A DNA stretch of 64,000 nt from contig SCUJ01000006.1 of the NCBI GenBank assembly GCA_004297165.1, forward strand, positions 1,488,464 to 1,552,463, given 5' to 3'. The DNA comes from Gammaproteobacteria bacterium (lineage in GTDB: Bacteria; Pseudomonadota; Gammaproteobacteria; Eutrophobiales; Eutrophobiaceae). Below, piece by piece: positions 25,475 to 33,948 of this stretch. Positions within the stretch are counted from its first letter, which is position 1, and each line of letters opens with the position of its first letter. Position numbers and translations under genes: made by a program. Under the pieces are notes generated by a model. That model saw nothing but the letters and a program-made list of their open reading frames with translations. It had not been told where the DNA came from and did no database searches.

Positions 25475-26483
25475 AGGACTCTCCGCCCGCGCCGCCCAGC
25501 GAGATCTCGCCGTCGTCGGCGAGCTTGCGGGCCGCGGTCAGGATCTCCTTCTGCGCCGTCTCGACCTCGGATAGGCGGACGGGCCCCTTTGCGTCCATGT
25601 CGTCCTGCAACATCTCGGCGGCTCGCTTGGACATGTTCTTCATGATCTTCTCCTTCATCGCCTGGCTCGCCCCCTTGAGGGCCAGCAGCAGGGAATCGGT
25701 GGAGATCTCGCGCAGGAGATTCTGCACATCGCGGTCCGAGAGCTTGATCAGATCCTCGAAGATGAACATCTTCTCTTCTATCTTCGCGCCCAGATCCTGA
25801 TCCGCATCCTTGATGCCGTTGATCACCTGTTCGATCACCTTCTTGTCCCCGAGGTTGAGGATCTTGGCGACCTTGTTTATTCCGCCGATCTTGTTCGATT
25901 TCAGATGCGACTTGTCCGCGAACTGTTTTTCCATGACCTCGTTGAGTTCCTTGAAGGCCGTGGGCGGGATGCCGTCGAGCGTGGCGATCCGCATCACCAC
26001 ATCGAGGCGCAGTTTCTCGGGGAGATGCCCCAGGATCTCGGAACACTGGGCCTCTTCCAGATAGGCGAGCACGATCGCGATGATCTGCGGATGCTCGCGG
26101 TGGAGCATCTCCGCGACCGCGGCGGCCTCCATCCACTTTAAACTTTCCAGACCGCTGGTTTTCTTGTTCTCCAGGATCCGATCGGCCACGCTGTCGGCAT
26201 TGTCCTTGCCGATGGCATTCACCAGGGTCTTGCGGATGTAGGCGTCCGATTCGACCCCGAGCGGAGTGAGGAGGTCCGTCGCGTCCACGAATTCGGTCAG
26301 CACCTGGGTCACGCGATCGCGCGGGATGTTCGAGAGGCTGGCCATGGTCTTGCCCACGATCTGCACCTCGCGCGGCTCCAGGTGCTTCAGGATCTGGGCC
26401 GCCTCCTGTTCGCCCAGTGATAACAGCAGGATCGCGGCCTTCTCCAGGCCGCCGATTTTTTCAGGTGTCCCCGGTTCAGGCAT
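25467..26483 (-). CDS. fliG: Flagellar motor switch protein FliG
   Basis: 338 aa. N, middle and C domains are complete, with the EHPQxIA-type block REHPQIIAIVLAYL and the C-terminal torque helix MKNMSKRAAEMLQDDMDAKG, including the Lys, Arg and Asp residues that meet MotA. It couples the MS ring to the rotor switch. Eight-base overlap with fliF upstream. Confidence 0.97.
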   Translation of the reverse strand: MPEPGTPEKIGGLEKAAILLLSLGEQEAAQILKHLEPREVQIVGKTMASLSNIPRDRVTQVLTEFVDATDLLTPLGVESDAYIRKTLVNAIGKDNADSVADRILENKKTSGLESLKWMEAAAVAEMLHREHPQIIAIVLAYLEEAQCSEILGHLPEKLRLDVVMRIATLDGIPPTAFKELNEVMEKQFADKSHLKSNKIGGINKVAKILNLGDKKVIEQVINGIKDADQDLGAKIEEKMFIFEDLIKLSDRDVQNLLREISTDSLLLALKGASQAMKEKIMKNMSKRAAEMLQDDMDAKGPVRLSEVETAQKEILTAARKLADDGEISLGGAGGESFV

Positions 26484-28170
26484 CGGTTGTCACCCAGTTC
26501 TTGACCACCTGCGCCACGCGCCGCGGATCGTCCCCGACCATATTTCGCGCGTTCAACAATTCGCGCTCGTAATCGCCGCCGCGCCGGATCGCGGTCAGAT
26601 TGCTGTCGGGCAACATGCCGCCCGTCTGGCTCATGGCGCGCAACTCCGCGCTGCTGAAGCCACGCTGGGGTTGCGGGATGGGCGGCGCCGGGACCGGGCG
26701 CGAGGCCAGGCTGCGCAAGACGGGGCGCAAGACCCCGAACAGGAGCAGGAGAATGACCGCGACCGCGAGCAATTGCTTGCCGACCACCAGGAACCAGGTC
26801 TGTTTGTAGATCGGATCCTCCGGCAGGGGCTGCGGCTCGGGCAAGGCGCTGAAGGGGGTGTTGATGATCTGGATGCTGTCGCCGCGCGCCTCGTCCACAC
26901 CGACCGCGTCCTTGATGAGCGCCGTGTAGCGCGTGATCTCTTCTTCCGTGAGCGGGACCTTTTCCATGACGCCTTCCGCGTTCGGCGCCTGCCGGTAATC
27001 GATGATCACGGCCGCGGACAGCCGCTTGATGCGGCCCGGCGCGGCGCGGGTATGGCTGATTACCTTGCCGACCTCGTAATTGCGCGTGGCCTTGATCGTC
27101 TCCGGGGCCGACGCGGGGCCGCCAGGTTGCGGCTGGGCGCCCTCGGCCTGCGCCGCGATCTGGGCCTGCGCCGCGGCCTCGGGTTGATTGGCGGCGGCCC
27201 CCGGCACGCCGCTCGCGGGTTCCGCCGCGGGCGCCGCGCCCTGGTTCTGCTGCCCCGCCGGCGCGTTCTCCTGCACCTGTTCGCTCCGCACCACGCGGGA
27301 ATCCGGCTGGAAGCTTTCTTGGGTCTGTTCGTTGGTGGAGAAATCGATGTCGAGCGCGACCTGGGCGCGTACGCCGCCGATCCCGATCACCGGGGCCATC
27401 AGGCTTTCAATCCGCTCGCGATAGGACTCCTCCAGTTTTCTGGTGTAATCGTACTGACTCGATGACATGCCGATGGAGTCGGTCTCCCCGGCCCCGCCCG
27501 CGGCCAGCAGGCGGCCCATCTGATCGACGATGCTGACGCGCGCGGGATCCAGATTGGGCACTCCGGCCGCGACGATATTGCGGATCGCCGCCGCCTTGCC
27601 CTCGTCCAGGGCATTGCCGGAGAAAAGGCTGACCACCACCGAGGCGGTCGGCGGGCTCTGATTCCTGATGAAGGCGGATTGCTTGGGCAGGGCGAGATGC
27701 ACGCGTGCGGCCTGCACCACGCCGATGGACTGGATCGATTTCGCCAGCTCGCCTTCGAGGGCCCGCTGATAGCGGGCGTTTTCCATGAACTCGCTCGTGC
27801 CGAACTGGCTGCCGTTCTCCATCAGTTCGTAGCCGGCGCTGTCGCCGTTGGAGATCCCGGATCCCGCCACCAGCATCCTGGCGTCGTCGAGCCTGGCGGC
27901 CGGCACCATGACCGCGCCCGAACCGGTATCGATCCGGTGGGGGATGTTTACGCGGGATAATTCCTCGACGATCCGCGCCTGATCCCTGGCGGCGAGTTTG
28001 CTGTACAGCACCTGATAATCGGGGTCCTTCATCCAGAGGATCATCCCGGCGCCGACCGCGACGCTCGCGGCAAGTCCCAGCAACAGCCCGATCTGGCGCA
28101 GAAAAGGCAGTTGCGACATGCCCCGGAAGGGAGCCGTCATGGTTTGCGCGCTAACGAGTTCGCCGGCCAT
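26476..28170 (-). CDS. fliF: Flagellar MS-ring protein FliF
   Basis: 564 aa. Two membrane helices (about residues 27-47 and 440-460) flank the periplasmic ring-building domains with VLYSKLAARDQARIVEEL and RYQRALEGELAKSIQSI. The C-terminal cytoplasmic tail binds FliG. A Gln/Ala/Pro-rich insert lies near residues 290-340. The start is 15 bases downstream of fliE. Confidence 0.97.
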   Translation of the reverse strand: MAGELVSAQTMTAPFRGMSQLPFLRQIGLLLGLAASVAVGAGMILWMKDPDYQVLYSKLAARDQARIVEELSRVNIPHRIDTGSGAVMVPAARLDDARMLVAGSGISNGDSAGYELMENGSQFGTSEFMENARYQRALEGELAKSIQSIGVVQAARVHLALPKQSAFIRNQSPPTASVVVSLFSGNALDEGKAAAIRNIVAAGVPNLDPARVSIVDQMGRLLAAGGAGETDSIGMSSSQYDYTRKLEESYRERIESLMAPVIGIGGVRAQVALDIDFSTNEQTQESFQPDSRVVRSEQVQENAPAGQQNQGAAPAAEPASGVPGAAANQPEAAAQAQIAAQAEGAQPQPGGPASAPETIKATRNYEVGKVISHTRAAPGRIKRLSAAVIIDYRQAPNAEGVMEKVPLTEEEITRYTALIKDAVGVDEARGDSIQIINTPFSALPEPQPLPEDPIYKQTWFLVVGKQLLAVAVILLLLFGVLRPVLRSLASRPVPAPPIPQPQRGFSSAELRAMSQTGGMLPDSNLTAIRRGGDYERELLNARNMVGDDPRRVAQVVKNWVTTDA

Positions 28171-28185
28171 CGCTCAATCGCTCCA

Positions 28186-28503
28186 TTACATTTGCATGCT
28201 CATGATTTCCTGATAGGCGGCAACCATCTTGTTGCGCACCTGGGTCAGGGCCTGGAAGGCGATGCCGGCCTTCTGCACGGAGACCATCACCTCGGCCAGA
28301 CTGACCTGCGGATCGCCCATGGCGAAGGACTGCGCCTGCGTCTCGGCCAGCGCCTGCTGGCGATTGACCGCTTCGACGGATTCCTTCAGGACGCTGATGA
28401 AATCCTGCCCCGGCTGGATCGGCGCGCCGCGCATCTCGCCGCCGGCCGCCGCGGCCGTCTGCCGCAGTTCCCGCAATAATCCGGATACGTCTATCTCGTT
28501 CAT
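28186..28503 (-). CDS. fliE: Flagellar hook-basal body junction protein FliE
   Basis: 105 aa, normal size. The C-terminal part VSLAEVMVSVQKAGIAFQAL and ALTQVRNKMVAAYQEIMSMQM are family blocks (the second in parts). FliE links the MS ring to the proximal rod. It is the first gene of fliEFGHIJ and lies 22 bases after fleR; no clear sigma-54 site was found in this short gap. Confidence 0.95.
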   Translation of the reverse strand: MNEIDVSGLLRELRQTAAAAGGEMRGAPIQPGQDFISVLKESVEAVNRQQALAETQAQSFAMGDPQVSLAEVMVSVQKAGIAFQALTQVRNKMVAAYQEIMSMQM

Positions 28504-28525
28504 AAATCGGTTCCTCTTCGCGCCG

Positions 28526-29872
28526 TCATACGGCGATCGCCACGCCCGCTTCCCTGATCTGCGCGAGCTTGTAGCGGAGCGTGCGCGGACTGATGCCCAG
28601 CCGCGCCGCCGCCTGCTTGCGGCTGCCGCGCTCCGCCGCGAGCGCCGCCAGGATCAACTCCCGCTCCTCCTGCCTGAGTTTTTCCCCCAGCCCATCCGCG
28701 TCCTGTGTCAGGGGCTGTGCGTGCCGGGCCGGGGCATCCCGCCCGGTGGCCGTAAGACCGAGGTCCCCGGCCTGGATCGGTCCGCCCTTGTGCATGACCA
28801 GCACGCGCTGCATGAGATTGTCGAGTTCCCGGACATTGCCGGGCCAGGCGTGGGCGAGCAGGGCTTCCCGCGCCGTTGCGGACAGCTCGGGCGCGGCGCG
28901 GTGGCCGCCGCCCGGCAGGCCCTTGCCGAGGGACCACGCGGCCAGCGGCAGGATGTCCCGCGGTCGTTCCCGCAACGGAGCGATCGTCAAGGGGAAAACA
29001 TTCAGGCGATAGAACAGATCCTCCCTGAAGCGGTTTTGCCGGACCGCGTCAGGCAGATCCCGATTGGTGGTCGCCAGCACCCGCACATCCAGCGGGATCG
29101 GTTTCTTGCCGCCGAGCCGTTCGATCTCGCGCTCCTGCAAGACCCGCAATAATTTGGCCTGCAGGGCGAGATCCATCTCGGAGATCTCGTCCAGCAACAG
29201 GGTGCCGCCCTGGGCCTGCTCGAACTTTCCCATGGTCGCCTGTGCCGCGCCGGTGAAGGCCCCTTTCTCGTAACCGAAGAGGATCGCCTCCAGCATGTTC
29301 TCCGGTATGGCCGCGCAGTTGATGGCGATGAACGGACCCGCCGCGCGCGCGGAATGTTTGTGGATGAAGCGGGCCAGGACCTCCTTGCCGGTCCCGGATT
29401 CGCCGCTGATCAATACGGTCGCGCTGGTCCGCGCGACCTTTTCCGCCGTGGCGATAAGATTCAGGGAAGCGGGATCCTCGGCGATGAATTCAGGCGTCTC
29501 TGCCGCGCCGGCCGGGGCCAGTTGGGCGATCTTTTGCAGCAGCGTCTCGGCGGCGAACGGTTTGACCAGATAATCGACGGCGCCGGCCTGCATCGCGCCG
29601 ACCGCATCCGCGATCGTGCCGTAAGCGGTGATGATGAGCACCGGGGCGCCGCCGGCCTGCCGGTTGATCCGGCGCAGGACCTCGTAGCCGTTCATGCCCG
29701 GCAGATTCACATCTGTGACGGTAAGGTTGAAGCGTTCCTGCCCGAGCAATTCGAGCCCGGTCTCGCCATCGGCCACGGCCGCCACGGCGTAACCGGCGGC
29801 TGCGATAATCTCGGCGAGCGCCTCCCGCAGGTCCCGATCGTCCTCAATCACCAGTATCCTCGGTTGCGGCAT
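28526..29872 (-). CDS. fleR: Sigma-54 response regulator FleR/FlrC
   Basis: 448 aa. The receiver domain (1-120) has the acidic pocket EDD and phospho-acceptor Asp54 in TVTDVNLPGMNG. The AAA+ domain has Walker [10 protein letters not shown] and the sigma-54 contact loop GAFTGA. The C-terminal Fis-type helix-turn-helix is RKQAAARLGISPRTLRYKL. In Pseudomonas and Vibrio it activates middle genes encoding hook and basal body. It follows fleS by nine bases. Confidence 0.95.
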   Translation of the reverse strand: MPQPRILVIEDDRDLREALAEIIAAAGYAVAAVADGETGLELLGQERFNLTVTDVNLPGMNGYEVLRRINRQAGGAPVLIITAYGTIADAVGAMQAGAVDYLVKPFAAETLLQKIAQLAPAGAAETPEFIAEDPASLNLIATAEKVARTSATVLISGESGTGKEVLARFIHKHSARAAGPFIAINCAAIPENMLEAILFGYEKGAFTGAAQATMGKFEQAQGGTLLLDEISEMDLALQAKLLRVLQEREIERLGGKKPIPLDVRVLATTNRDLPDAVRQNRFREDLFYRLNVFPLTIAPLRERPRDILPLAAWSLGKGLPGGGHRAAPELSATAREALLAHAWPGNVRELDNLMQRVLVMHKGGPIQAGDLGLTATGRDAPARHAQPLTQDADGLGEKLRQEERELILAALAAERGSRKQAAARLGISPRTLRYKLAQIREAGVAIAV

Positions 29873-29881
29873 CTATCGCTC

Positions 29882-31081
29882 CTAGGCGGTCAGACTCAAT
29901 GCCTGAACGGGTTCCGCGGCGCGCGCGCCGCAGTCAGCCTGTTGCAGGATCATCCCGAAGGTCGCGCCCTTGCCCGGCTCGGATTCGAGCGTCACCTCCG
30001 AGCCGTGCGCCGCCGCCACGGACCGGACGATGGACAGGCCGAGACCCGTGCCGCGCGGCTTGTCGGTATAAAATTGTTCGAAGATGCGGTCCCGATCCGC
30101 CGTCTCGATCCCCTTGCCGTTGTCCCGCACCAGGACCTCGATCCGGCCCGCCCCGGCCGGGGCGGCATATAACGTGATGACGCCGTCAGCGCCGCAGGCG
30201 TCGATCGCGTTCATGATCAGATTCTCGAGGGCGCACAGCAGCGCCTCGCGATTCGCCATGACGGAGGAATACCAGGCATCGTTGACAATGTTGAAACGGC
30301 AACCCGCTCCGGCGATCAGGGGCTCGACGACGCAACTGAGATCCCGAAACAGGTCCTCCATCTCCACCGGGGATTTTTCCAGCGTCCCGCTGTGCGCGAA
30401 TTTCATCATGTCGTTCACCAGGTCTTCCAGGTGTTGCAGGCTGGTGCGGATCCGCTCGCGGATCCTGATCTGCGCGTCCGGCCCGGAGATGCGGCTGAGA
30501 TAGAGGAGCGCCGCGGCCAGCGGGGTGCGGATCTGGTGGGCCATGCAGGCCAGCAATTTGTTCATCACGATGGAGCGGGCGAGCAGTTCCTCCTGCTTGC
30601 GCAGCAGGCGGTCCGCGGTCACATCGAAGAGTTGCACCATCTGTCCCGCGCCGCCCGTCATGCCGCACGTGGCGACCATGACCTGCCGGCCGGTCTTCAG
30701 CATGACCTCGGTCGCGTCATCCTTGCTCGCGATGAAGCAGCGTTGAATCACGAGGCTCCAGCGGCTGCCTTCGAGCCCCGCTCCCAGCATCCGCTGGGCC
30801 GCGTCATTCATGATCCTTACCAGACCCTGGGCATCCAGCACCACGACGCCGCAGGTCATCACGGCGAAAATATCCCGGTACAGGTTGTCGTTGGCTGTGG
30901 CGGCGACCTTGCGTCTGGGTTGCGTCTCGGCCGCGATCCGGCAGCAAAGCTCGCGCAGGCGGGGAAACAGTGCGAAGGTGCGGCGGACGATCCTGTCAGA
31001 CAAGGGCTCGGATTGCGCGTCGGGCAATCCCGTTTGATGAGGTGGCAGCTTCTTGTTCGCCGCCGCTAACTGCAAGCGCAT
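29882..31081 (-). CDS. fleS: Sensor histidine kinase FleS/FlrB
   Basis: 399 aa, soluble (no membrane helix seen). A PAS-like domain covers about residues 65-185 (FAVMTCGVVVLDAQGLVRIM), followed by the H box LACMAHQIRTPLAAALLY, the N box ALENLIMNAIDA, G1 VRDNGKGIE and G2 GTGLGLSIVRSV. It phosphorylates FleR, which is encoded immediately downstream. Confidence 0.95.
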   Translation of the reverse strand: MRLQLAAANKKLPPHQTGLPDAQSEPLSDRIVRRTFALFPRLRELCCRIAAETQPRRKVAATANDNLYRDIFAVMTCGVVVLDAQGLVRIMNDAAQRMLGAGLEGSRWSLVIQRCFIASKDDATEVMLKTGRQVMVATCGMTGGAGQMVQLFDVTADRLLRKQEELLARSIVMNKLLACMAHQIRTPLAAALLYLSRISGPDAQIRIRERIRTSLQHLEDLVNDMMKFAHSGTLEKSPVEMEDLFRDLSCVVEPLIAGAGCRFNIVNDAWYSSVMANREALLCALENLIMNAIDACGADGVITLYAAPAGAGRIEVLVRDNGKGIETADRDRIFEQFYTDKPRGTGLGLSIVRSVAAAHGSEVTLESEPGKGATFGMILQQADCGARAAEPVQALSLTA

Positions 31082-31113
31082 ACCGGTTTGCTCCAGTGGG
31101 TGAGTTCGCCACG

Positions 31114-31134
31114 CTGGAGGGAGGAGCCCTCCAG
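31114..31134 (-). promoter_or_regulatory. Perfect 8-bp hairpin between fleQ and fleS
   Basis: An inverted repeat CTGGAGGG-n5-CCCTCCAG lies in the 113-base fleQ-fleS gap, 32 bases upstream of the fleS start. It has no T tract in either direction, so it is not a standard terminator. It could be a leader structure or a processing site. No sigma-54 box with correct spacing was found here. Confidence 0.4.
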
Positions 31135-31194
31135 GCTGTGGCTAACCTGAGCAAAGACTATGCCTGTTTTTTCTTGGCCTTCCGGATCAAGGAG

Positions 31195-32310
<1,116 letters not shown>

Positions 32311-32446
32311 CCGATGGTCCTTTAAGACTTTTGTTCGTTGCTGGCGAATGGTTTTCGGATGTCGACGGTCCTGTCTCCCCGGGCGCTTGCATGCTCGATG
32401 GGTACGATATGAATCTGAGCCATACCCTCGTGGAGATAAATATTAG

Positions 32447-32464
32447 TTGAGAGGCGACTCTCAA
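32447..32464. promoter_or_regulatory. Perfect 7-bp inverted repeat upstream of fleQ
   Basis: TTGAGAG and CTCTCAA are separated by four bases. It lies about 140 bases before the fleQ ATG. The minus-strand TTGAGA could also be a -35 box, with TATTTA 16 bases on. No protein is known to bind this sequence. Confidence 0.45.
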
Positions 32465-32489
32465 GATATAAGGCGGGTCCTGATTTTGA

Positions 32490-32508
32490 TGTAAGGAATT
32501 TCCTTACA
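32490..32508. promoter_or_regulatory. Perfect 19-bp palindrome TGTAAGGAATTTCCTTACA
   Basis: The arms TGTAAGGAA and TTCCTTACA are exact complements around one T. It lies six bases beyond the end of the PilZ-like gene and 180 bases before fleQ. It is shorter and AT-richer than a terminator stem and lacks a T tract, so an operator is more likely. Similar TGTAA...TTACA repeats occur before the PEP-CTERM gene at 63.7-63.8 kb. Confidence 0.6.
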
Positions 32509-32514
32509 TTCCAT

Positions 32515-33099
32515 CTATGCCTGGCGGCTTTTATCTCTTTGTCCGGCGATAATTCTTCTATGACGCCGGAAGATGGTCCTCTCCAGGAGGTCGCGCACCG
32601 GGGTCAGCAGCCCCTCAAACCGCGCCTCGATTCGAATCCGGTCCGCTTCGCGTCCCAGCCGCGTGACGCGGCAATACAGGAACAGGGGCACGGGGTATTC
32701 CGGGCGCAGATACAACTTCAGCAACAGGCGATCGCCGGACTTTGGCAGGCCGCCGTCCTCTGCCTGCGCGGGCGCCGTCCATTCGATGCCGTCAGCGCTG
32801 AGGCGCGTCTGCACCGGCTGCGGGAGAGTGGCCTGCTGCGCGAGGATTCGCGCCACCATGTCGATCAAAAGGTTGACCTTGGCGTCGAGCCTGACGATCT
32901 CCTTCGCCAGCTCGCCGGACTCGTCCACGCGGGAATCGGGCTGGTGGTCTTCTATCAGGGAAAGGATGTTCAGAAACCGCTGGTTGCCTTCGTCGGCATG
33001 GGCAAGGGCCGCGTCATCCCCGACGATCTGCCAGGTCAGCGGGAGGACATCCTCAAAGACGAGTCCGCTGCCCAGACCCTTATCGTGGTCGGTAGTCAT
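32515..33099 (-). CDS. PilZ-like protein of the flagellar cluster
   Basis: 194 aa. The N-terminal half is helical (LAKEIVRLDAKVNLLIDMVARIL), and the C-terminal half is a beta-barrel-like region with LSADGIEWTAP, GDRLLLKLYLRPEYPVPLFL and a basic end FRRHRRIIA. The classic order of c-di-GMP motifs (RxxxR then DxSxxG) is not clear, so this is an atypical PilZ at best. Its start overlaps the fliT stop by four bases. The setting suggests a role in flagellar assembly or c-di-GMP response; the biochemical function is open. Confidence 0.6.
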   Translation of the reverse strand: MTTDHDKGLGSGLVFEDVLPLTWQIVGDDAALAHADEGNQRFLNILSLIEDHQPDSRVDESGELAKEIVRLDAKVNLLIDMVARILAQQATLPQPVQTRLSADGIEWTAPAQAEDGGLPKSGDRLLLKLYLRPEYPVPLFLYCRVTRLGREADRIRIEARFEGLLTPVRDLLERTIFRRHRRIIAGQRDKSRQA

Positions 33100-33437
33100 G
33101 AGATCTCCCTTCGCCCTCCGGGAGAGAACGCATCGATTTCACCATAGGTTTGGTTCACCCGGCGTACCTGATCTCCCACGAGCAACTGTTCGGCTATCCC
33201 CGCCATCTCCCGGGCCGCGAGTTCCTTCAGCGTGGCATTGATCCCGATGATCGCGGCGATTGTATCACGCTCGTCTCCGGGTTGAAGCGGGGGGCCGGCC
33301 TCGGAAAAACGATCCCGGAGCGCGCGTTCCCGTTCGCCTTCGAGCGCGGTTGCCCGCTCCCAGTCATGGCCTTCGCCGGCTTTCAGCATCGCCTCGCTCA
33401 GGAGAAGCGCTTGCGCCAGCGCCGAGGACGCACTCAT
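33096..33437 (-). CDS. fliT: FliT-like flagellar chaperone
   Basis: 113 aa, helical, with DWERATALEGERERALRDRF and AAIIGINATLKELAA, the spacing of FliT proteins. FliT binds FliD and restrains the master regulator in enterobacteria. The position right after fliS and before a PilZ-like gene supports the call, since the sequence is poorly conserved. Confidence 0.75.
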   Translation of the reverse strand: MSASSALAQALLLSEAMLKAGEGHDWERATALEGERERALRDRFSEAGPPLQPGDERDTIAAIIGINATLKELAAREMAGIAEQLLVGDQVRRVNQTYGEIDAFSPGGRREIS

Positions 33438-33476
33438 TGTCGTGTGCTCGCGAGTGCTTCGGGCCGCACGGGTTGG

Positions 33477-33908
33477 CTACCTGACCGCAGACAGCATATC
33501 CGGCGCGCGGGCCTTGCCGGCGGCATTCGCAATGCCAATCCAGGCCTCCCGGATCTGCCGCAGAAGCTCCCGCGCCTCGTCGATCGCCGCGAGGTCATTG
33601 CCGCTGTTCGCCACGAGCATCCGGCGATTGATATATTCATACAGCGTGTCGAGATTGTCGGCGATGGCCCCGCCCTGTTGCCGATCCAGCGACAGGCGCA
33701 GACCGTCCACAATATTCATGACACTGCTCAGCAATTCGCATTTCTCCGCGGTCCGTCCCTCCTCCACGCAAGCGCGCGCGGATGAGAGGCGATTCAGCGC
33801 CCCGTCCAGCAACAGCAGGATCAGACCATGCGGGTCCGCCTGCTCCGTATTGGTGTAGAGATGCACATCGCGATATTCGCGCAACCAGGGGTTGTTATTG
33901 AAATTCAT
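33477..33908 (-). CDS. fliS: Flagellin export chaperone FliS
   Basis: 143 aa. The N-terminus WLREYRDVHLYTNTEQADPHGLILLLLDGAL holds the FliS signature (quoted in parts), and four helices follow. FliS caps flagellin C-termini before export. It sits between fliD and fliT, 40 bases after fliD. Confidence 0.94.
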   Translation of the reverse strand: MNFNNNPWLREYRDVHLYTNTEQADPHGLILLLLDGALNRLSSARACVEEGRTAEKCELLSSVMNIVDGLRLSLDRQQGGAIADNLDTLYEYINRRMLVANSGNDLAAIDEARELLRQIREAWIGIANAAGKARAPDMLSAVR

Positions 33909-33948
33909 AATGCCTCTCGTGAAGTTAAGCTGGTTCGTTATGGAGTTT

